DNA of 64,000 bases from Bacteroidota bacterium (GTDB lineage Bacteria > Bacteroidota > Bacteroidia > Bacteroidales > JAGONC01), in the NCBI GenBank assembly GCA_022711405.1, contig JAKLFC010000012.1, positions 1 through 64,000 on the forward strand, in the 5' to 3' direction. This document shows, piece by piece, positions 18,051 through 26,884 of the stretch; within the stretch, counting starts at the first letter, position 1, and every line of letters begins with the position of its first letter. Below the pieces are notes generated by a model. The model was not told where the DNA came from. It saw nothing but the letters and a program-made list of their open reading frames with translations, and searched no databases. A program made the translations under genes and the position numbers.

Positions 18051-19016
18051 ATGCAATATAAAAGTGATGTGGAAGCCCTTGATGCCTTTGTAGAAAAATA
18101 CAGGCTGCTGAGAAAAGAAATCGCAAAGGTGATCGTTGGCCAGGAAGAAGTCATAGATAGCCTGATCATCTCTATTTTCAGCAAGGGACATGGCCTGCTG
18201 GTGGGCGTTCCCGGGTTAGCTAAAACATTAATGGTCAACACTATAGCAAAAGTTCTCGGTCTTTCCTACAGCCGGATTCAATTTACTCCCGATCTGATGC
18301 CGTCAGACATCATCGGCACAGAGATCCTGGATGAGAATCGCAAATTCCGGTTCGTGAAAGGACCTGTGTTTGCCAATATCATTCTGGCGGATGAGATCAA
18401 CCGTACTCCCCCGAAAACCCAGTCAGCGCTTCTGGAAGCCATGCAGGAAAAAGCGGTGACCGTGTCAAGCACCTCCTATGCCCTTCAGGAACCCTTCTTC
18501 GTGCTGGCCACCCAGAATCCGATCGAACAGGAAGGAACCTATCCCCTGCCCGAAGCCCAGCTCGACCGCTTCATGTTCAATATCTGGCTGGATTATCCTT
18601 CCTTCAGTGAAGAAATGACGATCGTAAAAAACACCACCACCGAATGGATGGCTTCTCCCGGGATCATCCTTCAACGGGAAGAGATCCTTTTCTTCCAGAA
18701 CCTGATCCTGAAGATACCTGTCCCGGAAAATGTCTATCACTACGCCGTGAACCTGGCCTCCCGGACACGCCCCTTCACAAAGGACGCCCACCCATGGGCC
18801 AATGACTACCTGACCTGGGGAGCCGGTCCCCGTGCATCCCAGTACCTGATCATCGGGGCAAAATGTCACGCCGCCATCCATGGGAAATATTCACCGGACA
18901 TCGAAGATGTACAGGCCGTTGCCGCTTCTATCCTGCGCCACCGTATCGTACCCAATTATAAAGCAGAAGCTGAAAGCATAAAGGTCAGCGATATCATTTC
19001 TGAATTCCTGAAGTAA
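18051..19016 (+). CDS. MoxR-family AAA+ ATPase
   Basis: A 321-residue cytoplasmic ATPase. Walker A is VGVPGLAKT at 51-59, Walker B ILADEINRTPPKTQ from about 111, and the sensor region VLATQNPIEQEGTYPLPEAQLDRF. These are standard MoxR features (AAA_3 plus AAA_lid_2). MoxR proteins are thought to act as chaperones in the assembly of metalloenzymes or membrane complexes, often next to DUF58 and von Willebrand A genes. None of those partners is present; the next gene (10 bases away) is an efflux adaptor. Confidence 0.93.
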   Translation: MQYKSDVEALDAFVEKYRLLRKEIAKVIVGQEEVIDSLIISIFSKGHGLLVGVPGLAKTLMVNTIAKVLGLSYSRIQFTPDLMPSDIIGTEILDENRKFRFVKGPVFANIILADEINRTPPKTQSALLEAMQEKAVTVSSTSYALQEPFFVLATQNPIEQEGTYPLPEAQLDRFMFNIWLDYPSFSEEMTIVKNTTTEWMASPGIILQREEILFFQNLILKIPVPENVYHYAVNLASRTRPFTKDAHPWANDYLTWGAGPRASQYLIIGAKCHAAIHGKYSPDIEDVQAVAASILRHRIVPNYKAEAESIKVSDIISEFLK

Positions 19017-19026
19017 ATTTTCCGCC

Positions 19027-20430
19027 ATGAAACGACTGGTCTATATCGGTCTGCCCGTTGTGGTGCTGATCATCGCAGCACTCTGGTACTTCACTCGCAC
19101 AAAGGAATCCACGGGCGAAAAAATAATTGCTCCCGTACAAACAGGACGATTCGAGATCAACGTCACTACCACCGGGGAACTGGAGGCAAAAAGTTCGGAG
19201 AAGATCTATGGGCCCTCCGGATTGCGAACACTGAGAATATGGAACGTGGAGATCGAAGATATCATCCCCGACGGAAGCCTCGTCGACAGTGGTCAGTATG
19301 TGGCCACCCTCAACAGGACAGAAATCAGCAATAACATCAAAGACCTGGAAAGCGAAGTTGAAAAACTTCAGTCCCAGTATATCCAGACACGCCTCGATAC
19401 GTCCATGGATCTGCGCAGCTCACGCAATACACTGATCAACCTCAAGTACGACCTGGAAGCCAAACGGCTTAAGCTGGAGCAATCCAAATACGAGCCACCC
19501 GCCACCATCCGCCAGTATGAGATCGATGTGGAAAAGGCCGAAAGAGACCTTCGGGAAGCCATCAAGGGCTACCAGCTCCAGCTTGAGAAATCCAAAGCAA
19601 CCATGCAGGAAGTGGAGGTCTCACTGAACCAGGAAAGACGTAACCTGGAACAACTGACAGCCATCAGGGAGGAATTCGTGATCAGGGCCCCAAAATCCGG
19701 TATGGTGATCTACCGCAGGAATTTTGACGGATCCAAACAGGGCGTTGGCTCTACCCTGAACACCTGGGACAATGTAGTGGCTACCCTGCCCGACCTCAGC
19801 CGCATGATCTCCAAGACGTATGTAAATGAAATCGATATCAGTAAAGTCAAAACAGGTCAGCATGTCAAAATTGGGATCGATGCATTCCCCGAAAAAGAAT
19901 ATACGGGAATGGTTACAGAAGTGGCCAATATAGGGGAACAGCTCAATAATTCAAATGCCAAGGTATTTGAAGTGATCATCGAAGTCAATGAATACGATTC
20001 GATCCTCAGGCCTGCCATGACCACAAAAAATACTATCCTGACGGCAGTGATCGACAGCGTACTGTACATCCCCCTTGAAGCACTACAGTCCAACGACAGC
20101 ATCAGCTATGTGTTCACAGCCAAAAACTACCGTCAGCATGTCATAACCGGCGAAAGCAATGAAAATGAGATCATCGTACGTGCAGGTCTGCAACCTGCCG
20201 ATGAAGTGCTTCTGCTGGCTCCCGACAATCCCGAAAGCTTTAAACTGGTCATGCTGGATCCATCCCTGGTGGACCAGCTGAAAAAAGAAGACGAAAACAA
20301 GAAGCAGGCTCAGTCCCGGCAGTTTCAAGACGACTCCCTTCCTCCCGGTTTTTCCATGAAGCCCGGCAGTGCCCCGCCCAAAGGTTTCCAGAGACCCCAT
20401 CAGGGTGCAACGCCTCCTCGTCAACGTTGA
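19027..20430 (+). CDS. HlyD/MacA-type efflux periplasmic adaptor subunit
   Basis: A 467-residue membrane-anchored periplasmic protein: one N-terminal helix (LVYIGLPVVVLIIAALWYF), a split lipoyl/barrel-sandwich region (IIAPVQTGRFEINVTTTGEL and FVIRAPKSGMVIYRRNF), a long alpha-hairpin coiled coil (about residues 95-215) and a beta-barrel part (KTGQHVKIGIDAFPEKEYTG). The C-terminus is a proline- and glutamine-rich tail (LPPGFSMKPGSAPPKGF). It would link an inner-membrane ABC permease to a TolC channel; both are encoded directly downstream (20437 and 21804) with gaps of only 6 and 14 bases. Confidence 0.92.
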   Translation: MKRLVYIGLPVVVLIIAALWYFTRTKESTGEKIIAPVQTGRFEINVTTTGELEAKSSEKIYGPSGLRTLRIWNVEIEDIIPDGSLVDSGQYVATLNRTEISNNIKDLESEVEKLQSQYIQTRLDTSMDLRSSRNTLINLKYDLEAKRLKLEQSKYEPPATIRQYEIDVEKAERDLREAIKGYQLQLEKSKATMQEVEVSLNQERRNLEQLTAIREEFVIRAPKSGMVIYRRNFDGSKQGVGSTLNTWDNVVATLPDLSRMISKTYVNEIDISKVKTGQHVKIGIDAFPEKEYTGMVTEVANIGEQLNNSNAKVFEVIIEVNEYDSILRPAMTTKNTILTAVIDSVLYIPLEALQSNDSISYVFTAKNYRQHVITGESNENEIIVRAGLQPADEVLLLAPDNPESFKLVMLDPSLVDQLKKEDENKKQAQSRQFQDDSLPPGFSMKPGSAPPKGFQRPHQGATPPRQR

Positions 20431-20436
20431 TGCCCC

Positions 20437-21789
20437 ATGCGCACTGAACGATATATCCATATTCTGACGATTGCTACCGAAGCAGTAGTCGCTAACCGCT
20501 TCCGGTCAATGCTTACTGCACTGGGAATCATCTTTGGCGTGGCAGCCGTGATCGCTATGCTGGCCATAGGCTCCGGGGCACAACAGGAAATCCTCGACCA
20601 GATCAAGTTGGTGGGTGTCAACAACATCGTCATTACACCCATCAACAGCCTCGAATCAGGTAGTACGGATGAAGAAGGCCAGGATGAAAGAATGAAACAG
20701 AAATTTTCCCCGGGCCTCACCCTTAAAGATGCCAGGAGCATCCAGTCAATCATCCCAACGGTAAATAAGGTCAGCCCGGAGGTGGTTTATGAAACGTACA
20801 TCCTGAAGGATGGAAAACAGCGACAGGCGAAACTGACAGGCGTGACATCCGACTTCTTCGATATCTACAGCCTTACCCTCAGCAAAGGGACACGATTCAA
20901 CGAACATCACATGGAAGAAGCCTCGCCCGTATGCATCATAGGACCCTCCATAAAATCACGCTTCTTCCCCAAAGAGGACCCCATCAATAAGTACATCAAA
21001 TGCGGCAGCATCTGGATGAAAGTGATCGGAATCCTCGAAAACAGGATCGTCAGCGAAGGTACCTCGGAAAACCTCGGCATCAGTGATTATAACAATACCA
21101 TCTATGCTCCCCTCCAGACGGTCCTGCTAAGATACCGTGACCGGTCAGTGGTTTCCGCCAGTTCATTACAGTCAGGTACCTTCTTTATGGATAATGCGGT
21201 CATCTCTTTCTCCGGCGGGGGAAGTACCTCAGGAGGTGAAAACCAGCTCGATAAGATCGTCGTACAGGTCAAAGAAAGCAGTCAGCTGATCCCCACGACC
21301 AGGATCCTTGAAAAAATGCTGCTGCGCCGTCATACAGGCGTCAGCGATTTTGAGATCCGGGTGCCCGAACTGCTGCTGAAACAACAGCAACGCACCAAAG
21401 ATATCTTCAACATCGTACTGGGAGCCATCGCCAGCATCTCCCTCATCGTCGGAGGAATAGGCATCATGAATATCATGCTGGCCTCGGTCATCGAACGTAC
21501 CAAAGAGATCGGGATACGGATGGCGACAGGTGCAACCCGCAGAGATATCATCCTCCAGTTCCTGACAGAAGCGATTATGATAAGCGTCACCGGCGGTCTG
21601 ATCGGGATCATCCTCGGAATCGTCATGGCAAAAATCATCATGCAGCTGACCGATATCCTCACCATCGTATCTCCCGCATCGATCTTTATTTCCTTCGGCG
21701 TCTCGGCAGCCGTGGGGATCCTCTTCGGATATATGCCCGCACGTAAGGCAGCCAGCCAGAATCCTGTGGAATCTTTACGTTATGAATAA
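20437..21789 (+). CDS. MacB/FtsX-type ABC transporter permease
   Basis: A 450-residue inner-membrane protein with the MacB/FtsX permease layout: an N-terminal helix (about residues 20-45, FRSMLTALGIIFGVAAVIAM), a large periplasmic MacB_PCD domain and three C-terminal helices (ISLIVGGIGIMNIMLASVIERTKEIGIRMATGA; AIMISVTGGLIGIILGIV; SIFISFGVSAAVGILFGYMPARKAA). The motif ERTKEIGIRMATGA is characteristic. There is no ATPase domain in the protein and no separate ATP-binding gene beside it, although the adaptor and TolC partners are present. The exported substrate is unknown; such systems export peptides, lipoproteins or antibiotics. Confidence 0.93.
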   Translation: MRTERYIHILTIATEAVVANRFRSMLTALGIIFGVAAVIAMLAIGSGAQQEILDQIKLVGVNNIVITPINSLESGSTDEEGQDERMKQKFSPGLTLKDARSIQSIIPTVNKVSPEVVYETYILKDGKQRQAKLTGVTSDFFDIYSLTLSKGTRFNEHHMEEASPVCIIGPSIKSRFFPKEDPINKYIKCGSIWMKVIGILENRIVSEGTSENLGISDYNNTIYAPLQTVLLRYRDRSVVSASSLQSGTFFMDNAVISFSGGGSTSGGENQLDKIVVQVKESSQLIPTTRILEKMLLRRHTGVSDFEIRVPELLLKQQQRTKDIFNIVLGAIASISLIVGGIGIMNIMLASVIERTKEIGIRMATGATRRDIILQFLTEAIMISVTGGLIGIILGIVMAKIIMQLTDILTIVSPASIFISFGVSAAVGILFGYMPARKAASQNPVESLRYE

Positions 21790-21803
21790 TAGATGACCTC
21801 CCT

Positions 21804-23294
21804 ATGACCAGAATGAAACAGATAGCTAAATTAGGATTCATTGCTGTTCTTGCTTTATGGGAAGTAACTGCCTGGCCTCAGCAAAACAGGATCAGACTCA
21901 CCCTCGGGGAAGTGATACGGATCGCCCAGGTGCAATCACCCGATGCATTGATCGCAAAACACAGGTTCAGAGGCAGCTACTGGCAATTCAAGACCTACCA
22001 GGCCGGATATAAACCCTCCCTCAAGCTCGAAGGGGTATTGCCCGACTACAGCAGATCCATCGACGTGATCACCCAGTCGGATGGAAGCGAGGTCTTCCTG
22101 GAACGGCAGATCATGCGTTCATCCATGAACCTTTCCCTGTCACAGAATATCCCCTTCACAGGCGGTCAGATCTATATGAGCTCTGCCTTTCAAAGGATCG
22201 ACAACATCGGCGACTCCACCTATACCTCCTACCTCACCACGCCCCTGAACATAGGCCTGCGGCAACCCATCTTCGAATACAACCAGTTCCGTTGGGATAA
22301 AAAGATCGAACCTATCCGGTATGAAGAGGCAAAACGGACCTACACAGAGGACCTGGAAGATATCTCCATCAAGGCGTCAAGTCTTTTCTTCCAGCTTCTG
22401 CTGGCTCAGATCAACCTCGACATCCAGCTGGTCAACCAGGCCAACTACGATACGTTATTTCAAATCGCCCAGGGAAGATATAACATGGGGACCATTGCCG
22501 AAAATGAACTCCTTCAGATGGAACTGAATCTGCTCAACTCCAGTGCGAGTGTGGAACAATCCCGTCTGGAACTGGAAATGCAGCTGTTTGAGCTGAAATC
22601 ATTCCTTCGGATCAAGGATGATCTATCCATCGAACTGATCCCTCCTGCCGATGTCACTGATTTCAGGATCGATTACGGTAATGCAATCACAGAGGCTCGT
22701 TCCAACCGCTCCGATGCCATCGGATTTGACCGTCGTCTGCTGGAAGCGGAAAGCAGCGTCAATCAAGCCAAAATGGAAAACAGGCTCGCCCTGGACCTGA
22801 ACGTCGTGTACGGGCTCACACAGACCGGAATGGATTTCTCAAGCGCTTACACAGATCCTCTGGATGAACAGCAACTCTACCTTGGCCTGCAGATTCCAAT
22901 ACTCGACTGGGGGCTCTCAAAAGGGAAGATAAGACTGGCCGAATCCAATGAGGAAGTGATAAAGACCTCCATCGAACAGGAACAGATCGACTTCGAACAG
23001 GAAGTGTTCCTGAAAGTCATGCAATTCAACATGCAGTACCGTCAGGTAGCCATCGCTGCAAAAAGCGATACGGTTGCAAAGAAACGATTTGAGGTTACCA
23101 AACAGCGATACCTCATCGGGACAATCGACATCACCGAACTCAACATTGCCCAAAGCGACAAGGATAATAACAGGAAAGCCTATATTTCAGCCCTTCAGTC
23201 CTACTGGATCAACTATTACCAGATCCGCAGGCTTACCCTGTACGATTTTGAGCTGAATAAACGAATCAACCTGGATGTGAACCAGATACTTTGA
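21804..23294 (+). CDS. TolC-family outer-membrane channel protein
   Basis: A 496-residue protein with a signal peptide (ending near VTAWPQ) and two OEP repeats of long helices plus short outer-membrane strands (TLGEVIRIAQVQSPDALIAK, LSLSQNIPFTGGQIYMSS, SLFFQLLLAQINLDIQLV, RYNMGTIAENELLQMELNLL, RYLIGTIDITELNIAQSDK). This is the pattern of TolC-like channels. Last gene of the efflux cassette (adaptor, permease, channel). Confidence 0.92.
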   Translation: MTRMKQIAKLGFIAVLALWEVTAWPQQNRIRLTLGEVIRIAQVQSPDALIAKHRFRGSYWQFKTYQAGYKPSLKLEGVLPDYSRSIDVITQSDGSEVFLERQIMRSSMNLSLSQNIPFTGGQIYMSSAFQRIDNIGDSTYTSYLTTPLNIGLRQPIFEYNQFRWDKKIEPIRYEEAKRTYTEDLEDISIKASSLFFQLLLAQINLDIQLVNQANYDTLFQIAQGRYNMGTIAENELLQMELNLLNSSASVEQSRLELEMQLFELKSFLRIKDDLSIELIPPADVTDFRIDYGNAITEARSNRSDAIGFDRRLLEAESSVNQAKMENRLALDLNVVYGLTQTGMDFSSAYTDPLDEQQLYLGLQIPILDWGLSKGKIRLAESNEEVIKTSIEQEQIDFEQEVFLKVMQFNMQYRQVAIAAKSDTVAKKRFEVTKQRYLIGTIDITELNIAQSDKDNNRKAYISALQSYWINYYQIRRLTLYDFELNKRINLDVNQIL

Positions 23295-23308
23295 ATCCCT
23301 GACGTAAG

Positions 23309-23339
23309 TTTGCAGTAAAATTAAATTTCATTATCTTTG
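23309..23339 (+). promoter_or_regulatory. Full Bacteroidota promoter for the peroxiredoxin gene
   Basis: TTTG at 23309-23312, 19 bp spacer, TATCTTTG at 23332-23339. Both elements match the known consensus (TTTG-N19-21-TAnnTTTG) exactly. The start codon is 46 bases downstream. Confidence 0.75.
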
Positions 23340-23385
23340 CCTCGTGATGTCCATCGCTTTTTATTGAATCCAAATTATTGAACCT

Positions 23386-24021
23386 ATGGCAGTACTTGTC
23401 GGCAAAAAAGCACCTTTATTTGAAGCAGATGCCGTGATCAACGGGGAAGAATTCGTGGAAAAATTTTCACTGGACCAGTATATTGGGAAAAAATATGTGG
23501 TTTTTTTCTTTTATCCCCTCGATTTTACATTCGTCTGCCCCACCGAGCTCCTGGCCTTTCAGGATAAACTGGAGGAATTTGAAAAAATGAATGTGGCTGT
23601 GGTGGGCTGCTCCGTTGATTCCAAATACTCCCACTGGGCATGGCTGAACACTGAAAAGGAAAAAGGAGGGATCAAAGGCGTCACCTACCCCCTGGTTTCA
23701 GACCTTTCCAAAACCATCGCTCAAAACTTCGATGTCCTGGCAGGGGAATACGAGTACAATACGGAAGACGACGAGATTGATTTCAAGGGAGATGCGGTAG
23801 CCTACCGCGGATTATTCCTGATTGACAAACAGGGTGTCGTCAGGCATCAGCTGATCAACGACCTGCCTCTCGGAAGAAGCATTGATGAAGCGTTAAGGAT
23901 GGTGGATGCCCTTCAGTGCTATGAAGAACATGGGGAGGTCTGCCCGGCCAACTGGCACAAAGGGGATGAAACAATGAAGGAAACTCCTGAGGACGTGGCC
24001 GATTACCTGGGCAGGCATTGA
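23386..24021 (+). CDS. 2-Cys peroxiredoxin (AhpC/TSA family)
   Basis: A 211-residue cytoplasmic peroxidase reducing hydrogen peroxide and organic peroxides. Peroxidatic C51 lies in DFTFVCPTEL and resolving C186 in GEVCPANW; an extra C178 lies close by. The C-terminal extension after the resolving cysteine (KETPEDVADYLGRH) is typical of the Prx1/typical 2-Cys group. The gene has its own perfect promoter, so it is probably a separate, highly expressed unit. The electron donor is not encoded nearby. Confidence 0.95.
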   Translation: MAVLVGKKAPLFEADAVINGEEFVEKFSLDQYIGKKYVVFFFYPLDFTFVCPTELLAFQDKLEEFEKMNVAVVGCSVDSKYSHWAWLNTEKEKGGIKGVTYPLVSDLSKTIAQNFDVLAGEYEYNTEDDEIDFKGDAVAYRGLFLIDKQGVVRHQLINDLPLGRSIDEALRMVDALQCYEEHGEVCPANWHKGDETMKETPEDVADYLGRH

Positions 24022-24044
24022 GCACTTCCCGCGATCGCTGCCTG

Positions 24045-24824
24045 CTATTCTCCAGTTGAAGTTCGCTTGGCCTGCTCCCAGTAAACATCCATTTCTGCCA
24101 GCGACATCGCCGACAGGCTCTTTCCCTGATTGCGGACCTGCTCCTCAAGGTATTGAAAACGCCTGATGAATTTCTTGTTGCTTCGTTCAAGAGCATCTTC
24201 CGGATTGATCCTGATGAAACGTGCATAATTGACCAGTGCGAAAAGGAGGTCTCCAAATTCCTCCTCGATCCTGCTTCTGCTGGTTTCGGCAACGATTTCA
24301 GCTTTCAATTCTTCTTTTTCTTCGAGAACCTTTTCCCAGACCTGGTCGATGTGCTCCCAGTCAAAGCCGATCCCCCGCGCTTTTTCCTGGATACGGTACG
24401 CTTTCACAAGCGCTGGCAATGAACCCGGAACTCCTGCCAGTACCGAACTCCTGCCCTCATTCAGTTTGATCTTCTCCCAGTTTTCCTTTACATCACTGGC
24501 ACTGCTCACCTTCACATCACCATATATATGAGGATGCCTTTTGATCAGTTTCTGCGTAATATGCTCAAGTACATCCTGCATCGAAAAAGATCCTGTTTCA
24601 GAACCAATCTTAGAATAAAAAACAATGTGCAGCATCAGATCGCCCAATTCACTCCTGATCCCCTCCAGATCCCCTTCCAGAATAGCATCCGATAATTCAT
24701 AGGTCTCCTCGATCGTCAGGTGCCGCAGACTCTCAAAGGTCTGCTCCCTGTCCCAGGGACAACCTTTCCTGAGATCATCCATGATCTGCAATAACCTTTC
24801 AAATGCCTTTAACGTCGAATCCAT
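24045..24824 (-). CDS. mazG: Nucleoside triphosphate pyrophosphohydrolase MazG
   Basis: A 259-residue enzyme hydrolysing (d)NTPs to monophosphates and pyrophosphate, a housecleaning and stress-modulating activity. The ATG at 24824 (MDSTLKAFERLLQIM) is preferred; the longer frame would run through its own promoter box. Two MazG domains are visible: the first has CPWDREQTFESL and the metal-binding LTIEETYELSDAI; the second has SRIEEEFGDLLFALVNYARF. It converges with the peroxiredoxin gene (23-base gap). Confidence 0.94.
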   Translation of the reverse strand: MDSTLKAFERLLQIMDDLRKGCPWDREQTFESLRHLTIEETYELSDAILEGDLEGIRSELGDLMLHIVFYSKIGSETGSFSMQDVLEHITQKLIKRHPHIYGDVKVSSASDVKENWEKIKLNEGRSSVLAGVPGSLPALVKAYRIQEKARGIGFDWEHIDQVWEKVLEEKEELKAEIVAETSRSRIEEEFGDLLFALVNYARFIRINPEDALERSNKKFIRRFQYLEEQVRNQGKSLSAMSLAEMDVYWEQAKRTSTGE

Positions 24825-24838
24825 GCCTTTAATTTTTG

Positions 24839-24846
24839 CAAAGGTA
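24839..24846 (-). promoter_or_regulatory. Predicted -7 box TACCTTTG for mazG
   Basis: Exact TAnnTTTG on the minus strand, ending 14 bases before the mazG ATG, implying a very short leader. Arranged back to back with the plus-strand box at 24873-24880. Confidence 0.5.
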
Positions 24847-24872
24847 ATCATTAAGATGCTCTGGGAAATCAT

Positions 24873-24880
24873 TAACTTTG
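24873..24880 (+). promoter_or_regulatory. Predicted -7 box TAACTTTG for the lipid A deacylase-like gene
   Basis: Exact TAnnTTTG, 47 bases before the GTG start at 24928; divergent from the mazG box. Confidence 0.5.
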
Positions 24881-24927
24881 TAATGAAATGATCCTAATAA
24901 ATCCGGGGGATACAATCATTCCATCCA

Positions 24928-26133
24928 GTGAACAAACGATCATCGCATAGAAATCGTTCCCGGCCTGGTATCCTGCTGATGACTCCGGTCATCATGCTGA
25001 TTCTGCTATCCCTTTCGGTCAGCGGACAGCCGGAAAGGGCAATGAACCGGTCCAAACACACTCAGCACAAGCTTTTCAAAAGCAATCTGGTGCTGGGCGG
25101 TAACGTGTATTTTGGCTTCATTGCAAATCATCATGTGGGAATGGAGATCTATAACAGCCATTTCCCCTCCCTGGAGATCAGCCTGATCAAAGCCACCTAC
25201 GGAAAAAAATTCTGGGAACAACTCTATGGCTACCCCTGGATCGGGCTGACCTATTGGTACTCTAACCTCGGTACGTCACCTTATCTGGGATCGGTGCATG
25301 CCCTGTTACCGCATATCAATTTCGAATTGTATTCCACCAGAAAAGTAAACTTCGGGCTCCGGATCGCTGCCGGCCTGGGTTACCTGACAAAAACCTTTGA
25401 CCGGATCATAAATTACAAACACCTGGCCATTGGTACTCACCTGAACTTTGCAGGCAATATCATGTTTGATATCCGTTACAAAGCAAATCCCCGTCTTTAT
25501 CTGACCGGAGGCATCTCCCTGACCCATTTCAGCAACGGATCCTTCAAACTACCCAATTACGGAATCAATATCCCCGCCATCCATGCGGGAGCAGCATATC
25601 AGCTAAACAAGCCAAACCGGTATATTGAACGACGGCTCTACGACCCAACCAAGCCTTTTGATTTCGATATGCACCATGTATTTGAAATTGACTTCATAGG
25701 TATCATCGGATATAAAAACCTGGACGCCATCTTCGGAAAGAAATTCCTTGTCTACTCTTTGTATGGTAATATCAGAAAACAAATAAGTTATAAAAGCCGT
25801 CTGGGTGTCGGATGGGATATCTCCTATGATGGCTCTGATTATAAAATGCTGGAAAAGAAACAAATCATCATCGATAACAAGTTCAGCCTGATCAAGACCG
25901 GAGTAAGTGCTTCCTACGGTCTGGCCATGGGAAGGTTATCGTTCGACTTCAACTATGGCTTCTATATTTATCTCAATGACGTCGACAAGGCTGATGGAGC
26001 TTTTTACCATAAAGTCGGGCTTAAATACGATATTACTGAAAAACTCTTTGCCAACATACTTTTGAAAACCCATTGGGGAAAAGCTGATTACATTGGGTGG
26101 GGAATAGGCTACCGCATTAAACTTGTGTACTGA
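24928..26133 (+). CDS. PagL-like lipid A 3-O-deacylase / acyloxyacyl hydrolase family outer-membrane protein
   Basis: A 401-residue beta-barrel-like exported protein. GTG at 24928 gives a basic n-region followed by a signal core (VIMLILLSLSVSG); ATG at 24979 is a shorter alternative. The mark of the family is LTHFSNGSF: H200 and S202 correspond to the catalytic His-x-Ser of PagL, followed by the conserved SNG. Alternating aromatic strands (YWYSNLGTSPYLGSVHALLPHI) fit the barrel. PagL removes a 3-linked acyl chain from lipid A in the outer leaflet. The protein is twice PagL's usual length, with about 180 more C-terminal residues that look like further strands. It is followed 4 bases later by a GIN-domain lipoprotein. 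Confidence 0.78.
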   Translation: MNKRSSHRNRSRPGILLMTPVIMLILLSLSVSGQPERAMNRSKHTQHKLFKSNLVLGGNVYFGFIANHHVGMEIYNSHFPSLEISLIKATYGKKFWEQLYGYPWIGLTYWYSNLGTSPYLGSVHALLPHINFELYSTRKVNFGLRIAAGLGYLTKTFDRIINYKHLAIGTHLNFAGNIMFDIRYKANPRLYLTGGISLTHFSNGSFKLPNYGINIPAIHAGAAYQLNKPNRYIERRLYDPTKPFDFDMHHVFEIDFIGIIGYKNLDAIFGKKFLVYSLYGNIRKQISYKSRLGVGWDISYDGSDYKMLEKKQIIIDNKFSLIKTGVSASYGLAMGRLSFDFNYGFYIYLNDVDKADGAFYHKVGLKYDITEKLFANILLKTHWGKADYIGWGIGYRIKLVY

Positions 26134-26137
26134 CAGG

Positions 26138-26884
26138 ATGAAACTCGACAAAGGGATCATAGGATTGTGCTGGATGACTCTTCTGATGACCGGATGTGAA
26201 AAATTTCCCGGAGAGGACTGCTTTACATCGACCGGAGAAACGACCATTGAACACAGGTCCATCAGCCCTTTTGAACATATCGTCCTGGAAGACAATATTA
26301 ATCTGATCCTTACGCAGGGAAATGAGGAAACAGTATCTGTCAAGGCCGGGAAAAACCTGCTGGAAGCGATCATTACCGAAGTTAAAGATAATGAGCTAAC
26401 GATTAAAAATAAGAATAAATGCAACTGGGTGCGTGACTTCAATAAAGAGATCGATGTCTACCTGACGGTCAGAAATCTTTGCAGCATCACCTACCGTTCA
26501 TCAGGTCTTATCCTGAGTACGAACACCATCACCACGGATTCCCTTAACATTGCAGTGTGGGATGGAACCGGAACCATCGATATGGACATCCAGACCAGGG
26601 TCAGCGTCCTGAGCATTCATTACGGTTCGGTCGACTTTCATATGAGAGGCCAGTCCAATGTCGGGTACATCTATGCAGGAAGCTACGGGCCCTTTTTCTG
26701 CGAGGACCTCATTACCACCTTCATGTTCATGGACAACCGGGGTTCCAACGACTGCTATGTCCATTGCGTCAAGCAGCTTGAGGTAGAGATCGAATACACA
26801 GGCAGCATATACTACACAGGAAGTCCTGACGTAGTGAAGGCAAATATTACAGGAACAGGACAGCTGATCAATCTTGATGAATGA
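26138..26884 (+). CDS. Lipoprotein with GIN (DUF2807) beta-helix domain
   Basis: A 248-residue lipoprotein: MKLDKGIIGLCWMTLLMTGC gives acylated C20. The rest fits the head-GIN/DUF2807 domain, a right-handed beta-helix common in Bacteroidota envelope proteins: SISPFEHIVLEDNINLILTQ, VKAGKNLLEAIITEVKDNEL, then repeated rungs (DSLNIAVWDGTGTIDMDI, YYTGSPDVVKANITGTGQL). The upstream TTG at 26123 is rejected because ATG 26138 gives the lipobox. Role unknown; a structural or adhesive envelope function is usual speculation. Confidence 0.82.
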   Translation: MKLDKGIIGLCWMTLLMTGCEKFPGEDCFTSTGETTIEHRSISPFEHIVLEDNINLILTQGNEETVSVKAGKNLLEAIITEVKDNELTIKNKNKCNWVRDFNKEIDVYLTVRNLCSITYRSSGLILSTNTITTDSLNIAVWDGTGTIDMDIQTRVSVLSIHYGSVDFHMRGQSNVGYIYAGSYGPFFCEDLITTFMFMDNRGSNDCYVHCVKQLEVEIEYTGSIYYTGSPDVVKANITGTGQLINLDE

